Assembly (NCBI RefSeq): GCF_003172955.1
Contig: NZ_QGKR01000318.1
Coordinates: forward strand, 1-56,918
Direction of reading: 5' to 3'
DNA from: Micromonospora acroterricola
Lineage (GTDB): Bacteria > Actinomycetota > Actinomycetes > Mycobacteriales > Micromonosporaceae
Length of the DNA: 56,918 nt
This document shows, piece by piece, positions 1-9,806 of the stretch; position 1 is the stretch's first letter, and the number at the start of each line of letters is the position of its first letter. The notes beneath the pieces are model-generated. The model had not been told where the DNA came from. It worked only from the letters and a program-made list of their open reading frames with translations, and ran no database searches. The translations under genes were made by a program, and so were the position numbers.

Positions 1-1
1 G

Positions 2-3000
2 TCGTGGCTGGACGCGGACGACCCGGAGCACCCCCCGGAGGCGTCCTCCCGGGAGGTGCAGAACATCCCCCTCGGGCTGGGCGCGCTGCTGCTCGGCGTG
101 TCCGCGGTGGTCTTCGCCGCGGTGGCGACCAGCTCGATGGACGCGCTGGCCCGCCTCGGCATCCTGCTCCTCGCCACCGTGCTGATGCTGCTCGCCCCGC
201 CGGCGCTGGCCCGTCGCGGGCTCACCTCGACCGCCGAGACGATCTCCGCGGTCGGCCTGCTGCTGGTGCCGCTGGCCGGCAACGCCCTCTGGGCGGTGGA
301 CCGGATCGGCGGCGGTGGCGCCTCCGGCGCGGTCTTCGCCGGGATGATCTTCGCGGCCACCACCGCCGTCGCGTTCGGGTACGCCCGCTGGACGGATCTG
401 CGCACACCGCGGTTCGCCACCGTGCTCGCCGCGCAGCCGGTGCTGCCGCTGCTGGCGTACGACCGGATCACCGGCCCGGGCGGCTGGGCCCTGGTGCTGA
501 CCCTGGTGGCCCTCCTCGACCTCTGGCTGACCCGCTCCGTGGTGACGGTGGAGCGGCCCGTCCGGCAGGACCTGCCTGTCCCGACCCCGGCCACGCCGGC
601 TGCGCCCCGGCAACGAAGCGCGGAGAGCCGGCCCGAGGGCGACCCGGAGGAGGCCGCCGAGGTGATCGACGCGTCCTCCGGGACCGCCGACACCCGGCCG
701 ATCCGCCCGGTGCCCGGGCTACGCGAGCTGATCTGGCTGCTCCACGCGGTGGCGGTCGCCGTCGCCCTGGCGTACGCGGTCACCGCCCTGCTCCGGGCGG
801 AGACCGTGCCGGCGGCCACCGGCGCCGGGGTGGTGCTCCTGCTGGCCGCCACGGTGGGGCTGGGTGGTGCGCTGGTGCTGCGCCGGCCGCCGCTGCCCGA
901 CGTCGCGGCCGGCATCCTCACCCTGGCCGTCATCGGGACGTTCAGCCGGATCGCCTCGGTGGCGCTTCCGGGCCGGGCGTTGCTGCTGATCGCGGCGGTC
1001 ATCACCGTGACCGGGCTGGCGGTGCGCGCGGTTCCCGAGGCCGCCCGCCGGGGCCCGCAGGTCGCCTCGGCGGTGGCGCTCACCGTCAGCGGGCTGGTGG
1101 TCGCCGGGGGCGCGCTGCGCGCCGGGGTGGCCCCCGTCCGGGCGGCGCTGCCCGCCTGGGGCGCCGACCTCGACCGGTACGCGGCCGAGCTGGCCGCCGC
1201 GGTCGGGCCCACCGCCTGGCAGCTCGCCGGTGCCGCGTTCCTGCTGACCATCGCCGCGGTGCTGGCCCTGCCACCGGAGATCCGGCGCGAGTTCGCGGTC
1301 GCCGGCGCGGCGCTGACCGCGCTCGCCGTGCCGGCGTCCTTCGGTCTCGGTTGGGCGTCGGCCCCCTGGCCGATGGTGCTCACCGCCGTCGGCATCGGGG
1401 TGATCGGCCTCTCCGCACGCACCACCCGGGCGGCGCTGGCGCACGCCGTCGGGGCCGCCGTGGTGGGCCTGTTCGGCGCGGGCGCCAGCCTGGCCCGGCC
1501 GCCGCTCACCGCCGCGGTCCTGCTCACCCTGTTCGCGGCCGGCGCGCTGGTCGCGCTGGCGTCCCGGGTTCGGATCGCCTCGGCCGCCGCCGACACGGTC
1601 ACCGCCTGGGCCGCCGGGGGCGCCGCGTTCGCGCTGCCCGGGGCGGTCGCCGCGTTCGTGGCCGCCACCGTGCCCACCGACCCGACACCCACCCCGGCCA
1701 GCCTGCGCGAGGTGACGGTCCCGGTGCTGGCGGCGAGCTTCCTCGCGGTCTGCGTGACCCTCGGCTACGCCGCCATGGTGCAGGTGTCCCAACGGCGCAT
1801 CCCGACGCCGCTGTCCGTCGGCACCGGGCTGGGCGCGCTGGTGGTCACCGCCGCCGCTTTCGGCGCGCCCGGGGCGACCGTCGCCGACGCCTGGGTCGGC
1901 GCGCTGCTGCTGGTCGCCGCGGTCCTGCTGTTCCTGGCACCGTCGATCGACGCCGGCCGCCGCTCCGACCTCACCCTGGACGGCTCCGACCTGGCCGCCG
2001 CGGCGGTCACCACCGCCCTGATCGCCACGCTGGTCCGGATCGCCGCGGTGCTCACCCCGGGCGGGCAGCTGGCGGTGGCCGCCGGCCTGGTGCTGGTGGT
2101 CGCCGTCGGGGCACGCGCCATGCCCGAGGAGTGGCGGCGCGGGCCGATCCTCGGCATCGCCGCCGGCGGTGTGCTGATCGGCGTACTCGCCGGCTGGACG
2201 GCGCTGCGCGGTGGGCTGGGCGTGCTGGCGACCCCGGGCCCGATCTGGGACGGCGACCTGAGCGGCTGGCCGGCCGCGCCGACCGGCGGCGCCACCTGGC
2301 AGGCCCCGGTCGCGCTGGCCCTGCTGGCTCTCGCCGCCGGCATCCTGCTCCCGCCGCCGTGGCGGTGGGACGTGTCCGGGGCGGCGGTGGTGCTCGCCAC
2401 GATCGGCGCGCCCGCCGCGTTCGACCTGCCCTGGTGGTCGCCGGTCCTGGTCGGCGGGATGGTCGCCACCGTCTTCGGCATGGCCGCCGTTGCCACGGAG
2501 GAGGCCCGCGCCGGGCTCTCCCGTGCCACTGTGGCCGGCATCGTCGCGCTGCACGCCGCCGGCGCCGGCCTGGTCCGGCCGTGGACCACCGCGCTGGCGC
2601 TGGGCAGCATCGCGTTGATCGGCGTGGTGGTGGCGACGTTGGCCCGCGTCCTCGCCGGGCCGCAGGTGACCGACATCGAGACCGAGGGGATGCCCCCGCA
2701 CCTGGTGCAGATCGGCGGTGCGGCGGCCGGTGCGGCGCTGCTCGCCCTTCCCGGCTCGGTGGCGGCGCTGGCCGCCGAGTTCGAACACTCGGCGCAGGTG
2801 GTGCTGACCGCCGCGCTGGCCGCGTCCAGCCTCGGCCTGGCCGCCGTGGCCGCCGTCCGCCGGCACGTCCCGCAGTACCTGCCCTGGGTCAGCGTGGCCG
2901 TGGTCGGCGGGGCCACGATCAGCGCGCTCGCCGCCATCCCCACCGGCCTCCCCTCGGGCGTCTACGCGGCCGCCGCCGCACTGCTGGGCGTACTGGCCGA

Positions 3001-4522
3001 ACTGGTCCGCGCGGCCACCGTGCCACCGGCCGGCTCGGCCCAACCGGTCCGGCGCTGGGCCGTGCTGCTCGACGGCGCCCTGCGGCGGCTGCCGGACGAC
3101 CCGGAACGGCGGCGGTGGCGGGTCAGCCCGTCCGCCGGCGCGCTGGCCGCGGCCGCTCTGCCGACCGCCCTGGCGCTCGCCTCGATCGCGCCCGCCCTGG
3201 TCACCGCCCTGGTCGAGCCGCACCGCACGCTGACCCGCATCTGGGAGGGCCCGCCGCCGGAACTCCTCACCCCACCGCCGGACGTGGTCGACCCGACCCA
3301 CGTGCTGACCGCGCTGCTGCTCACCGCGACCGCGGCGCTGGCCGCCACCGGGTTCAGCGGCGGGCGGCGCTCGCGGGCCGTGCCGGTGGTGCTGCCCGGC
3401 GCCGCCGTCACGCTGCTGATCGCGCCCATCGCGCTCGGCAGGGGTTGGCCGTCGAGCGCCCTCGCCGCGCTCTCCGTCTTCACCATCTCGATGCTCGGCC
3501 TCGCGCTGACCCCGCCACCACCACTGGTCGAGCGGGCCCGCTCGCTGCGGCTGGCCCGGGTGCTGGTGTTCGTCATCGGCATGGCGGCCGGCGGCGCCGG
3601 GCTCGCCGGCAGCCTGGCCACCCGGGAGCTGACCCTGTTCACCCTCGGCGGCGCGGTCGGCGTGGGCGCGGTGGCGGCCCTGTACGGCACCACCCAGCGC
3701 GCCCGCATCCTCGGCTGGCTCTTCGCCTCGCTGATGGCGCAACTCTTCGTGCTCACCGCGGGTCTGGTGGCCGGGCTGGCCGCGGTCTGGTCCGCGTTCG
3801 GGGTGCTCGCGGTCGGAGCGGCCCTGCAGGTGTTCGCGGCGACCCTGCCCCGGCTGCGGCGCCCGGAGGCACAGCGCGAGGCCGCGACCGTGGAGTGGAG
3901 CGGGTACGCGGCGGCGCTCATCGCGCTGGCCCTCGCCTTCGACTCGCCCCGGCACATCGCCGCCCTGCTGGCCGCCTGGGGCGCGGTCCTCGGGGTGGCG
4001 GCCACCCGGCCCGGCCGCCGGCCCGTGGAGCGCCGGATCCTGTTCTGGGCCGTGGTGGCCTGCGAGATCACCGCCTGGTGGATCCTGATGCGGGTCGCCG
4101 ACGTGGCGCTGCCCGAGGCGTACACGCTGCCGTTCGCCGCGCTGGCGCTGCTGGTCGGTGTGCTGGAGCTGCGCCACCGATCGGACATGAGCAGCTGGGT
4201 CGCGTACGGGCCGGCGCTCGTCGCCGCGTTCGTGCCGACCCTGGCGATCGTGCTCGCCACCGAGTCCAGCACGCTGCGGCAGATGCTGCTGCTGCTCGGC
4301 GCGGTGGCGGTGTTGATCTTCGGCTCGTCCAGCCGGCAGCAGGCGCCGGTGATCGTCGGCGCGTCCGTCACCGCGATCACCGCGATCCACGCGCTGTTCA
4401 GCCTGGGCCCGTGGCTGGCACTGATCCCGGTGGGCATCCTGCTGCTGGTGCTCGGCGCCAGCAACGAGCGCCGCCGACGCGCCCAGGAACGCCTTCAGAC
4501 CGCCCTACGCGGCATGAGATAA
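2..4522 (+). CDS. Giant polytopic membrane protein, SCO7613 C-terminal-domain type (5' end outside the window)
   Basis: The reading frame is open from base 2, so the true start lies upstream; about 1,506 codons are visible and the stop is TAA at 4520. Almost the whole chain is made of Ala/Leu/Val-rich hydrophobic segments separated by short Arg- or Asp-rich loops, giving dozens of predicted membrane spans. Three related blocks recur about 335-363 residues apart: similar xRAxPExxRRGP loops are encoded near 1020 and 2109, and similar GxGW-type segments near 1330, 2410 and 3415. It resembles the large actinobacterial proteins annotated as SCO7613 C-terminal domain membrane proteins, whose function is unknown. 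No catalytic motif was recognised. The membrane location is strong; any transport or cell-envelope role is a guess. Confidence 0.8.
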   Translation, partial: SWLDADDPEHPPEASSREVQNIPLGLGALLLGVSAVVFAAVATSSMDALARLGILLLATVLMLLAPPALARRGLTSTAETISAVGLLLVPLAGNALWAVDRIGGGGASGAVFAGMIFAATTAVAFGYARWTDLRTPRFATVLAAQPVLPLLAYDRITGPGGWALVLTLVALLDLWLTRSVVTVERPVRQDLPVPTPATPAAPRQRSAESRPEGDPEEAAEVIDASSGTADTRPIRPVPGLRELIWLLHAVAVAVALAYAVTALLRAETVPAATGAGVVLLLAATVGLGGALVLRRPPLPDVAAGILTLAVIGTFSRIASVALPGRALLLIAAVITVTGLAVRAVPEAARRGPQVASAVALTVSGLVVAGGALRAGVAPVRAALPAWGADLDRYAAELAAAVGPTAWQLAGAAFLLTIAAVLALPPEIRREFAVAGAALTALAVPASFGLGWASAPWPMVLTAVGIGVIGLSARTTRAALAHAVGAAVVGLFGAGASLARPPLTAAVLLTLFAAGALVALASRVRIASAAADTVTAWAAGGAAFALPGAVAAFVAATVPTDPTPTPASLREVTVPVLAASFLAVCVTLGYAAMVQVSQRRIPTPLSVGTGLGALVVTAAAFGAPGATVADAWVGALLLVAAVLLFLAPSIDAGRRSDLTLDGSDLAAAAVTTALIATLVRIAAVLTPGGQLAVAAGLVLVVAVGARAMPEEWRRGPILGIAAGGVLIGVLAGWTALRGGLGVLATPGPIWDGDLSGWPAAPTGGATWQAPVALALLALAAGILLPPPWRWDVSGAAVVLATIGAPAAFDLPWWSPVLVGGMVATVFGMAAVATEEARAGLSRATVAGIVALHAAGAGLVRPWTTALALGSIALIGVVVATLARVLAGPQVTDIETEGMPPHLVQIGGAAAGAALLALPGSVAALAAEFEHSAQVVLTAALAASSLGLAAVAAVRRHVPQYLPWVSVAVVGGATISALAAIPTGLPSGVYAAAAALLGVLAELVRAATVPPAGSAQPVRRWAVLLDGALRRLPDDPERRRWRVSPSAGALAAAALPTALALASIAPALVTALVEPHRTLTRIWEGPPPELLTPPPDVVDPTHVLTALLLTATAALAATGFSGGRRSRAVPVVLPGAAVTLLIAPIALGRGWPSSALAALSVFTISMLGLALTPPPPLVERARSLRLARVLVFVIGMAAGGAGLAGSLATRELTLFTLGGAVGVGAVAALYGTTQRARILGWLFASLMAQLFVLTAGLVAGLAAVWSAFGVLAVGAALQVFAATLPRLRRPEAQREAATVEWSGYAAALIALALAFDSPRHIAALLAAWGAVLGVAATRPGRRPVERRILFWAVVACEITAWWILMRVADVALPEAYTLPFAALALLVGVLELRHRSDMSSWVAYGPALVAAFVPTLAIVLATESSTLRQMLLLLGAVAVLIFGSSSRQQAPVIVGASVTAITAIHALFSLGPWLALIPVGILLLVLGASNERRRRAQERLQTALRGMR

Positions 4523-4735
4523 GGCGGACGGTCCGTGCGGCCAGAGCGAGTGGGCACGGCGAGCGGGCCGGGTTCGTGCGCCGGGTGCGGTGAGCGGGCC
4601 GACCCACCATCCCGCGAGGCCAGGACGACCGCACGCCGCGAGATCCACCCGACAGGGAAGGTGCGCGCAGAGTCCAGGTGACCAGCGGAGTGAGGGGTTT
4701 GGGGGTCGCCGGAAGCCCTTCGCCGGGAGGGCGGG

Positions 4736-5227
4736 TCAGGTCAGGGTGGCGTGGAGGGCGGCTTCCTTGGTGGCTACCAGCTCCTCCAGGTCCTGCTGGT
4801 AGCTCGTCATCCTGGCGCGCAGTTGCTCGTCGGCCGCGCCGAGGATCCGCACGGCGAGCAGGCCGGCGTTGCGGGCGTTGCCGATCGAGACGGTGGCCAC
4901 CGGGATCCCGGCCGGCATCTGGACGATGGACAGCAGCGAGTCCATGCCGTCGAGGTGCTTCAGCGGCACCGGCACGCCGATCACCGGCAGCGGGGTCACC
5001 GAGGCGACCATGCCCGGCAGCGCGGCGGCACCGCCGGCACCAGCGATGATCACCTTCAGGCCACGGTCGGCGGCGTCGCGGCCGTACTCGATCATGGCGA
5101 CCGGGGTGCGGTGCGCCGAGATCACCCGGACCTCGTACGGCACCCCGAAGTCGTCCAGCACCTCCGCCGCCGCCCGCATGGTCGGCCAGTCCGAGTCACT
5201 GCCCATGATCAGCCCGACCGTGCTCAC
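4736..5227 (-). CDS. purE: 5-(carboxyamino)imidazole ribonucleotide mutase PurE
   Basis: PurE converts N5-CAIR to CAIR in de novo purine synthesis, using the product of PurK. The 163-residue length is normal for class I PurE. The N-terminal GSDSDWPTM motif, the SAHRTP loop near residue 40 and the Gly/Ala-rich [10 protein letters not shown] stretch that forms the active site are all present. The GTG start at 5227 follows an SD-like GAAGGGGAG. The gene lies 52 bp downstream of purK on the same strand, so the two should be co-transcribed. The spacer resembles a degenerate copy of the linker repeat seen near 34.6 and 37.7 kb. Confidence 0.97.
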   Translation of the reverse strand: MSTVGLIMGSDSDWPTMRAAAEVLDDFGVPYEVRVISAHRTPVAMIEYGRDAADRGLKVIIAGAGGAAALPGMVASVTPLPVIGVPVPLKHLDGMDSLLSIVQMPAGIPVATVSIGNARNAGLLAVRILGAADEQLRARMTSYQQDLEELVATKEAALHATLT

Positions 5228-5279
5228 TGCGACTCCCCTTCGTTCGCGGCTCCGAGGCCCGGAAGCACGCCCCGCGCGT

Positions 5280-6455
5280 TCACTCGTGCCCCTCGCGCAG
5301 CCAGCGCACCGCCCGCGCGGCCCGCGCCCGTACGTCGTCCAGGTCGTCGCCGAGCACCGTGACGTGCCCGATCTTGCGGCCGGGTCGCACCTGCTTGCCG
5401 TAGAGGTGCACCTTCGCCCCCGGCTCTGCGGCGAAGAGGTGGTGCAGCCGCTCGTCGATCGACATCCCGCCCGGCTCGCCGCCGAGCACGTTCGCCATCA
5501 CCACCACCGGTGCGGCGAGCGTCGTGTCGCCCATCGGGTAGTCCAGCACCGCCCGCAGGTGCTGCTCGAACTGGGAGGTCCGGGCGCCCTCGATGGTCCA
5601 GTGGCCGGAGTTGTGCGGGCGCATCGCCAGCTCGTTGACCACGATCGCGGGCCGGCCGGCCGCGTCGCGCACCTCGAAGAGTTCCACGGCGAGCAGGCCG
5701 ACCACGCCGAGCGCGGTGGCCAGGTCGATGGCGAGCTGCTGGGCGGCGACCGCCAGCTCCTCGTCCAGGTCGGGCGACGGGGCCAGCACCTCCACACAGA
5801 TGCCGTCCCGCTGCACGGTCTCGACGACCGGGTACGCGGCCACCTGGCCGAACGGCGAGCGGGCCACCTGCACCGCCAGCTCGCGGCGCAGCGGCACCCG
5901 CTCCTCGACGATCAGGCGGGTGCCACCGGCGAGCAGCGTCCGGGCCAGCTCGGTGGCCTGGACGGCGTCGTCGACCAGCCAGACCCCCCGGCCGTCGTAG
6001 CCACCCCGGGCCGCCTTGAGCACCACCGGCCAGCCGACCTGCTCGCCGAAGCCGACCAGGTCGGCGGTCTCGCCGACCGGCCGCCATCTCGGGTTGGGCG
6101 CGCCCAGCTCGGCCAGGCGTTCCCGCATGACCTGCTTGTCCTGGGCGTGCAGCAGCGCGTCCGCCGGCGGGTGCAGGGTGACGCCCTCGGCCGCCAGCGT
6201 GCGAATGTGCTCGGTCGGCACGTGCTCGTGGTCGAACGTGACCACGTCGCAGCTCTTGGCGAAGGTGCGCAGTGCGGCCAGGTCGGTGTGGTCGCCGTAC
6301 TGGACGTCGGCGGCGACCAGCGCCGCGCCGTCGTCGGGGGCGGCCGCGAGCACGCGCAGTGACTGGCCGAGGGCGATCGCGGCCTGGTGGGTCATCCGGG
6401 CCAGCTGGCCACCACCCACCATGCCGACAACAGGCAGACCGGTACGGGAATCCAT
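5280..6455 (-). CDS. purK: 5-(carboxyamino)imidazole ribonucleotide synthase PurK
   Basis: PurK is an ATP-grasp enzyme that carboxylates AIR to N5-CAIR with ATP and bicarbonate, feeding PurE. The protein has 391 residues, slightly long but typical for actinobacteria. The N-terminal dinucleotide-like loop [11 protein letters not shown] is at residues 10-20. The central ATP-grasp region includes [15 protein letters not shown], and the metal/ATP site segment ELFEVRD and [13 protein letters not shown] follows. A TAGGCT box about 9 nt before the ATG could be the -10 of a nearly leaderless promoter. It is first in a purK-purE unit. Confidence 0.96.
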   Translation of the reverse strand: MDSRTGLPVVGMVGGGQLARMTHQAAIALGQSLRVLAAAPDDGAALVAADVQYGDHTDLAALRTFAKSCDVVTFDHEHVPTEHIRTLAAEGVTLHPPADALLHAQDKQVMRERLAELGAPNPRWRPVGETADLVGFGEQVGWPVVLKAARGGYDGRGVWLVDDAVQATELARTLLAGGTRLIVEERVPLRRELAVQVARSPFGQVAAYPVVETVQRDGICVEVLAPSPDLDEELAVAAQQLAIDLATALGVVGLLAVELFEVRDAAGRPAIVVNELAMRPHNSGHWTIEGARTSQFEQHLRAVLDYPMGDTTLAAPVVVMANVLGGEPGGMSIDERLHHLFAAEPGAKVHLYGKQVRPGRKIGHVTVLGDDLDDVRARAARAVRWLREGHE

Positions 6456-6570
6456 AGCGCGGCCAGCCTATCCGGGCCGCCGACGTGGCCGCCGGGAGGG
6501 CCGGCGCTCACGCCGTCGACCGGTCCCGGCCACCACGGGCCGCCCCTCGGCGCCCGGGCAGGGCGCTACA

Positions 6571-6664
6571 GCGGGCAACCACCGAGGTGGGCGGCGTGCG
6601 CCTGCACGGGGCAACCACCGAGGCGGGCGGCGTGCGCCTGCACGGGGCAGCCACCGAGGCGGAC
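6571..6664. repeat. Tandem 36-bp repeat, about 2.5 copies
   Basis: A 36-bp unit starting CGGGGCAACCACCGAGG is repeated head to tail, two full copies plus a partial third, with one or two differences per copy. It sits between the YyaL-like gene's stop (6677) and the purK start (6455), both on the minus strand. The unit length is a multiple of three, so reading frames through it encode 12-residue repeats in either direction. A minus-strand frame starting GTGAGC at 6680 overlaps the upstream stop, but its Arg/Pro-rich composition does not look like a real protein. Confidence 0.85.
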
Positions 6665-6676
6665 CGGCGCGGGCGC

Positions 6677-8713
<2,037 letters not shown>

Positions 8714-8719
8714 CCGACG

Positions 8720-8725
8720 ACCATA
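8720..8725 (-). promoter_or_regulatory. Putative -10 box of a leaderless promoter for the YyaL-like gene
   Basis: On the minus strand TATGGT lies 6 nt before the GTG start at 8713, and no Shine-Dalgarno sequence fits between them. This matches the actinobacterial TAnnnT -10 at leaderless spacing. No good -35 was recognised. Confidence 0.45.
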
Positions 8726-8764
8726 ACCACCCCCGGCCCGTCCCGCCCGGTGGTCACCGGTCCG

Positions 8765-8802
8765 CGGTCCCGGTCCGGGTCCCGGGGCCCGGACCGGGAC
8801 CG
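8765..8802 (-). terminator. Intrinsic terminator-like hairpin after the secreted-protein gene
   Basis: A perfect 15-bp GC stem (arms 8765-8779 and 8788-8802) closes an 8-nt loop just 2 nt after the stop of the 8805-9692 gene. There is no T-run, as is common for actinobacterial hairpin terminators. Confidence 0.7.
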
Positions 8803-8804
8803 GA

Positions 8805-9692
8805 TCAGCTCCGCTTCAGCCTGACCGTGGCCGTGTCGGAGTCGCTGACGAAGATGTCGTACGTCGTGTCGTAGGAGAGGGCGTTGGCGGTCACCGCCAC
8901 GTCGCCCCGCCGGAACGGGGTGGCGCTGAACGAGGGTGAACTCGACGTCCAGGCGATCGGGGCGCCGGGGGTGCACGCGACCTCCGCCCGCACGATGCCC
9001 TCGGCGAGCTGCCCGTGCCCTGCCTGCCTGAGCTGGCCCTCCACGTAGACCGTGGCCGGTGCGGTGCAGGTCACCGTGCCGCGCACCGTCGCCTCGCCGG
9101 TCCCGGTGTCGATGGTGCCCGAGGCGGCCACCTCCACGCCGACGGCGAGCACCGGCGGCGCCGGCGGGTTGGCGACGTGCACCTCACCGCGGGCCGAGCC
9201 CGTGCTGTAGTTGCAGCGCTGCTCGAACGTGGCGTCGAACCGCTCCAGGTAGCCGTAGGGGCCCCAGGAGATGTCGGTGACGGTGAAGGAGCCCGTCTGC
9301 CCGTACGAACAGATCCGGTCGTTGCCGCTCAGCGCGATCCCCGGCAGAGGGCTCTCGTAGGTGTTCCCGGTGGCGCCCGTGTAGGTGCCCACGGCCAGGG
9401 ACTGACCGACCGGCGCGCTCAGGTCGATGGTCCAGGGGCCGGCGGGCGGGTCGAAGACCTGGACGGTGAGGTGGTTGGCCGTGCCCCATACGTTGAAGCC
9501 GTCCCCGCTCGCCGTGGCGAACGAGTAGCTCCGGCCCTCGGTGACCGGGTCGTCCGCGTCACCGGTCACCGTCAGCGAGGCGGACTGGGGTGCCTTGGCC
9601 TGCACGGGTGGAGCCGCGACCAGCGCGCCGAGCGCAGCGGCGGTCAGCGCGAGCGTCGCCGCGAGGATGGGACGTTTTCGGGAGAGTCGCAT
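8805..9692 (-). CDS. Secreted protein of unknown function
   Basis: The preferred start is the ATG at 9692, preceded by AAGGGGCAG, giving 295 residues; an in-frame extension to 9752 adds 20 unlikely residues. The N-terminus is a classical Sec signal peptide: MRLSRKR, a hydrophobic Ala/Leu core, then a cut likely after PPVQA near residue 32. The mature part is rich in Thr, Ser, Gly and beta-prone segments and has four cysteines (in ICSYG, RCNYS, VTCTA and VACTP), consistent with two disulfides. No enzymatic motif was recognised. It looks like an exported beta-sandwich-type protein, function unknown. It is monocistronic, with a strong hairpin immediately downstream. Confidence 0.8.
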   Translation of the reverse strand: MRLSRKRPILAATLALTAAALGALVAAPPVQAKAPQSASLTVTGDADDPVTEGRSYSFATASGDGFNVWGTANHLTVQVFDPPAGPWTIDLSAPVGQSLAVGTYTGATGNTYESPLPGIALSGNDRICSYGQTGSFTVTDISWGPYGYLERFDATFEQRCNYSTGSARGEVHVANPPAPPVLAVGVEVAASGTIDTGTGEATVRGTVTCTAPATVYVEGQLRQAGHGQLAEGIVRAEVACTPGAPIAWTSSSPSFSATPFRRGDVAVTANALSYDTTYDIFVSDSDTATVRLKRS

Positions 9693-9806
9693 GCTGCCCC
9701 TTCGACAGGTGGACGTGTCGGCTGCGGAGATCCACACATCTGCGCAGCTCAATCGACTCTAGGGGCTCGGCCGGTGATTGACTGCCCCGTCCGGGAGCGA
9801 CCAGGG

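Noticed and set aside
719..4390. 1,223-codon minus-strand open frame
   Set aside because: Gln/Arg/Gly/Asp-rich composition with no domain; antisense shadow of the membrane protein gene.
4..4593. 1,529-codon open frame overlapping the giant membrane protein
   Set aside because: Its translation is Arg/Gly/Pro-rich low-complexity, as expected of a shadow frame in very GC-rich DNA. The overlapping frame has coherent membrane segments and internal repeats.
4523..4735. Terminator or gene between the giant membrane protein and purE
   Set aside because: No inverted repeat of convincing length and no coding frame was seen in these 213 bp.
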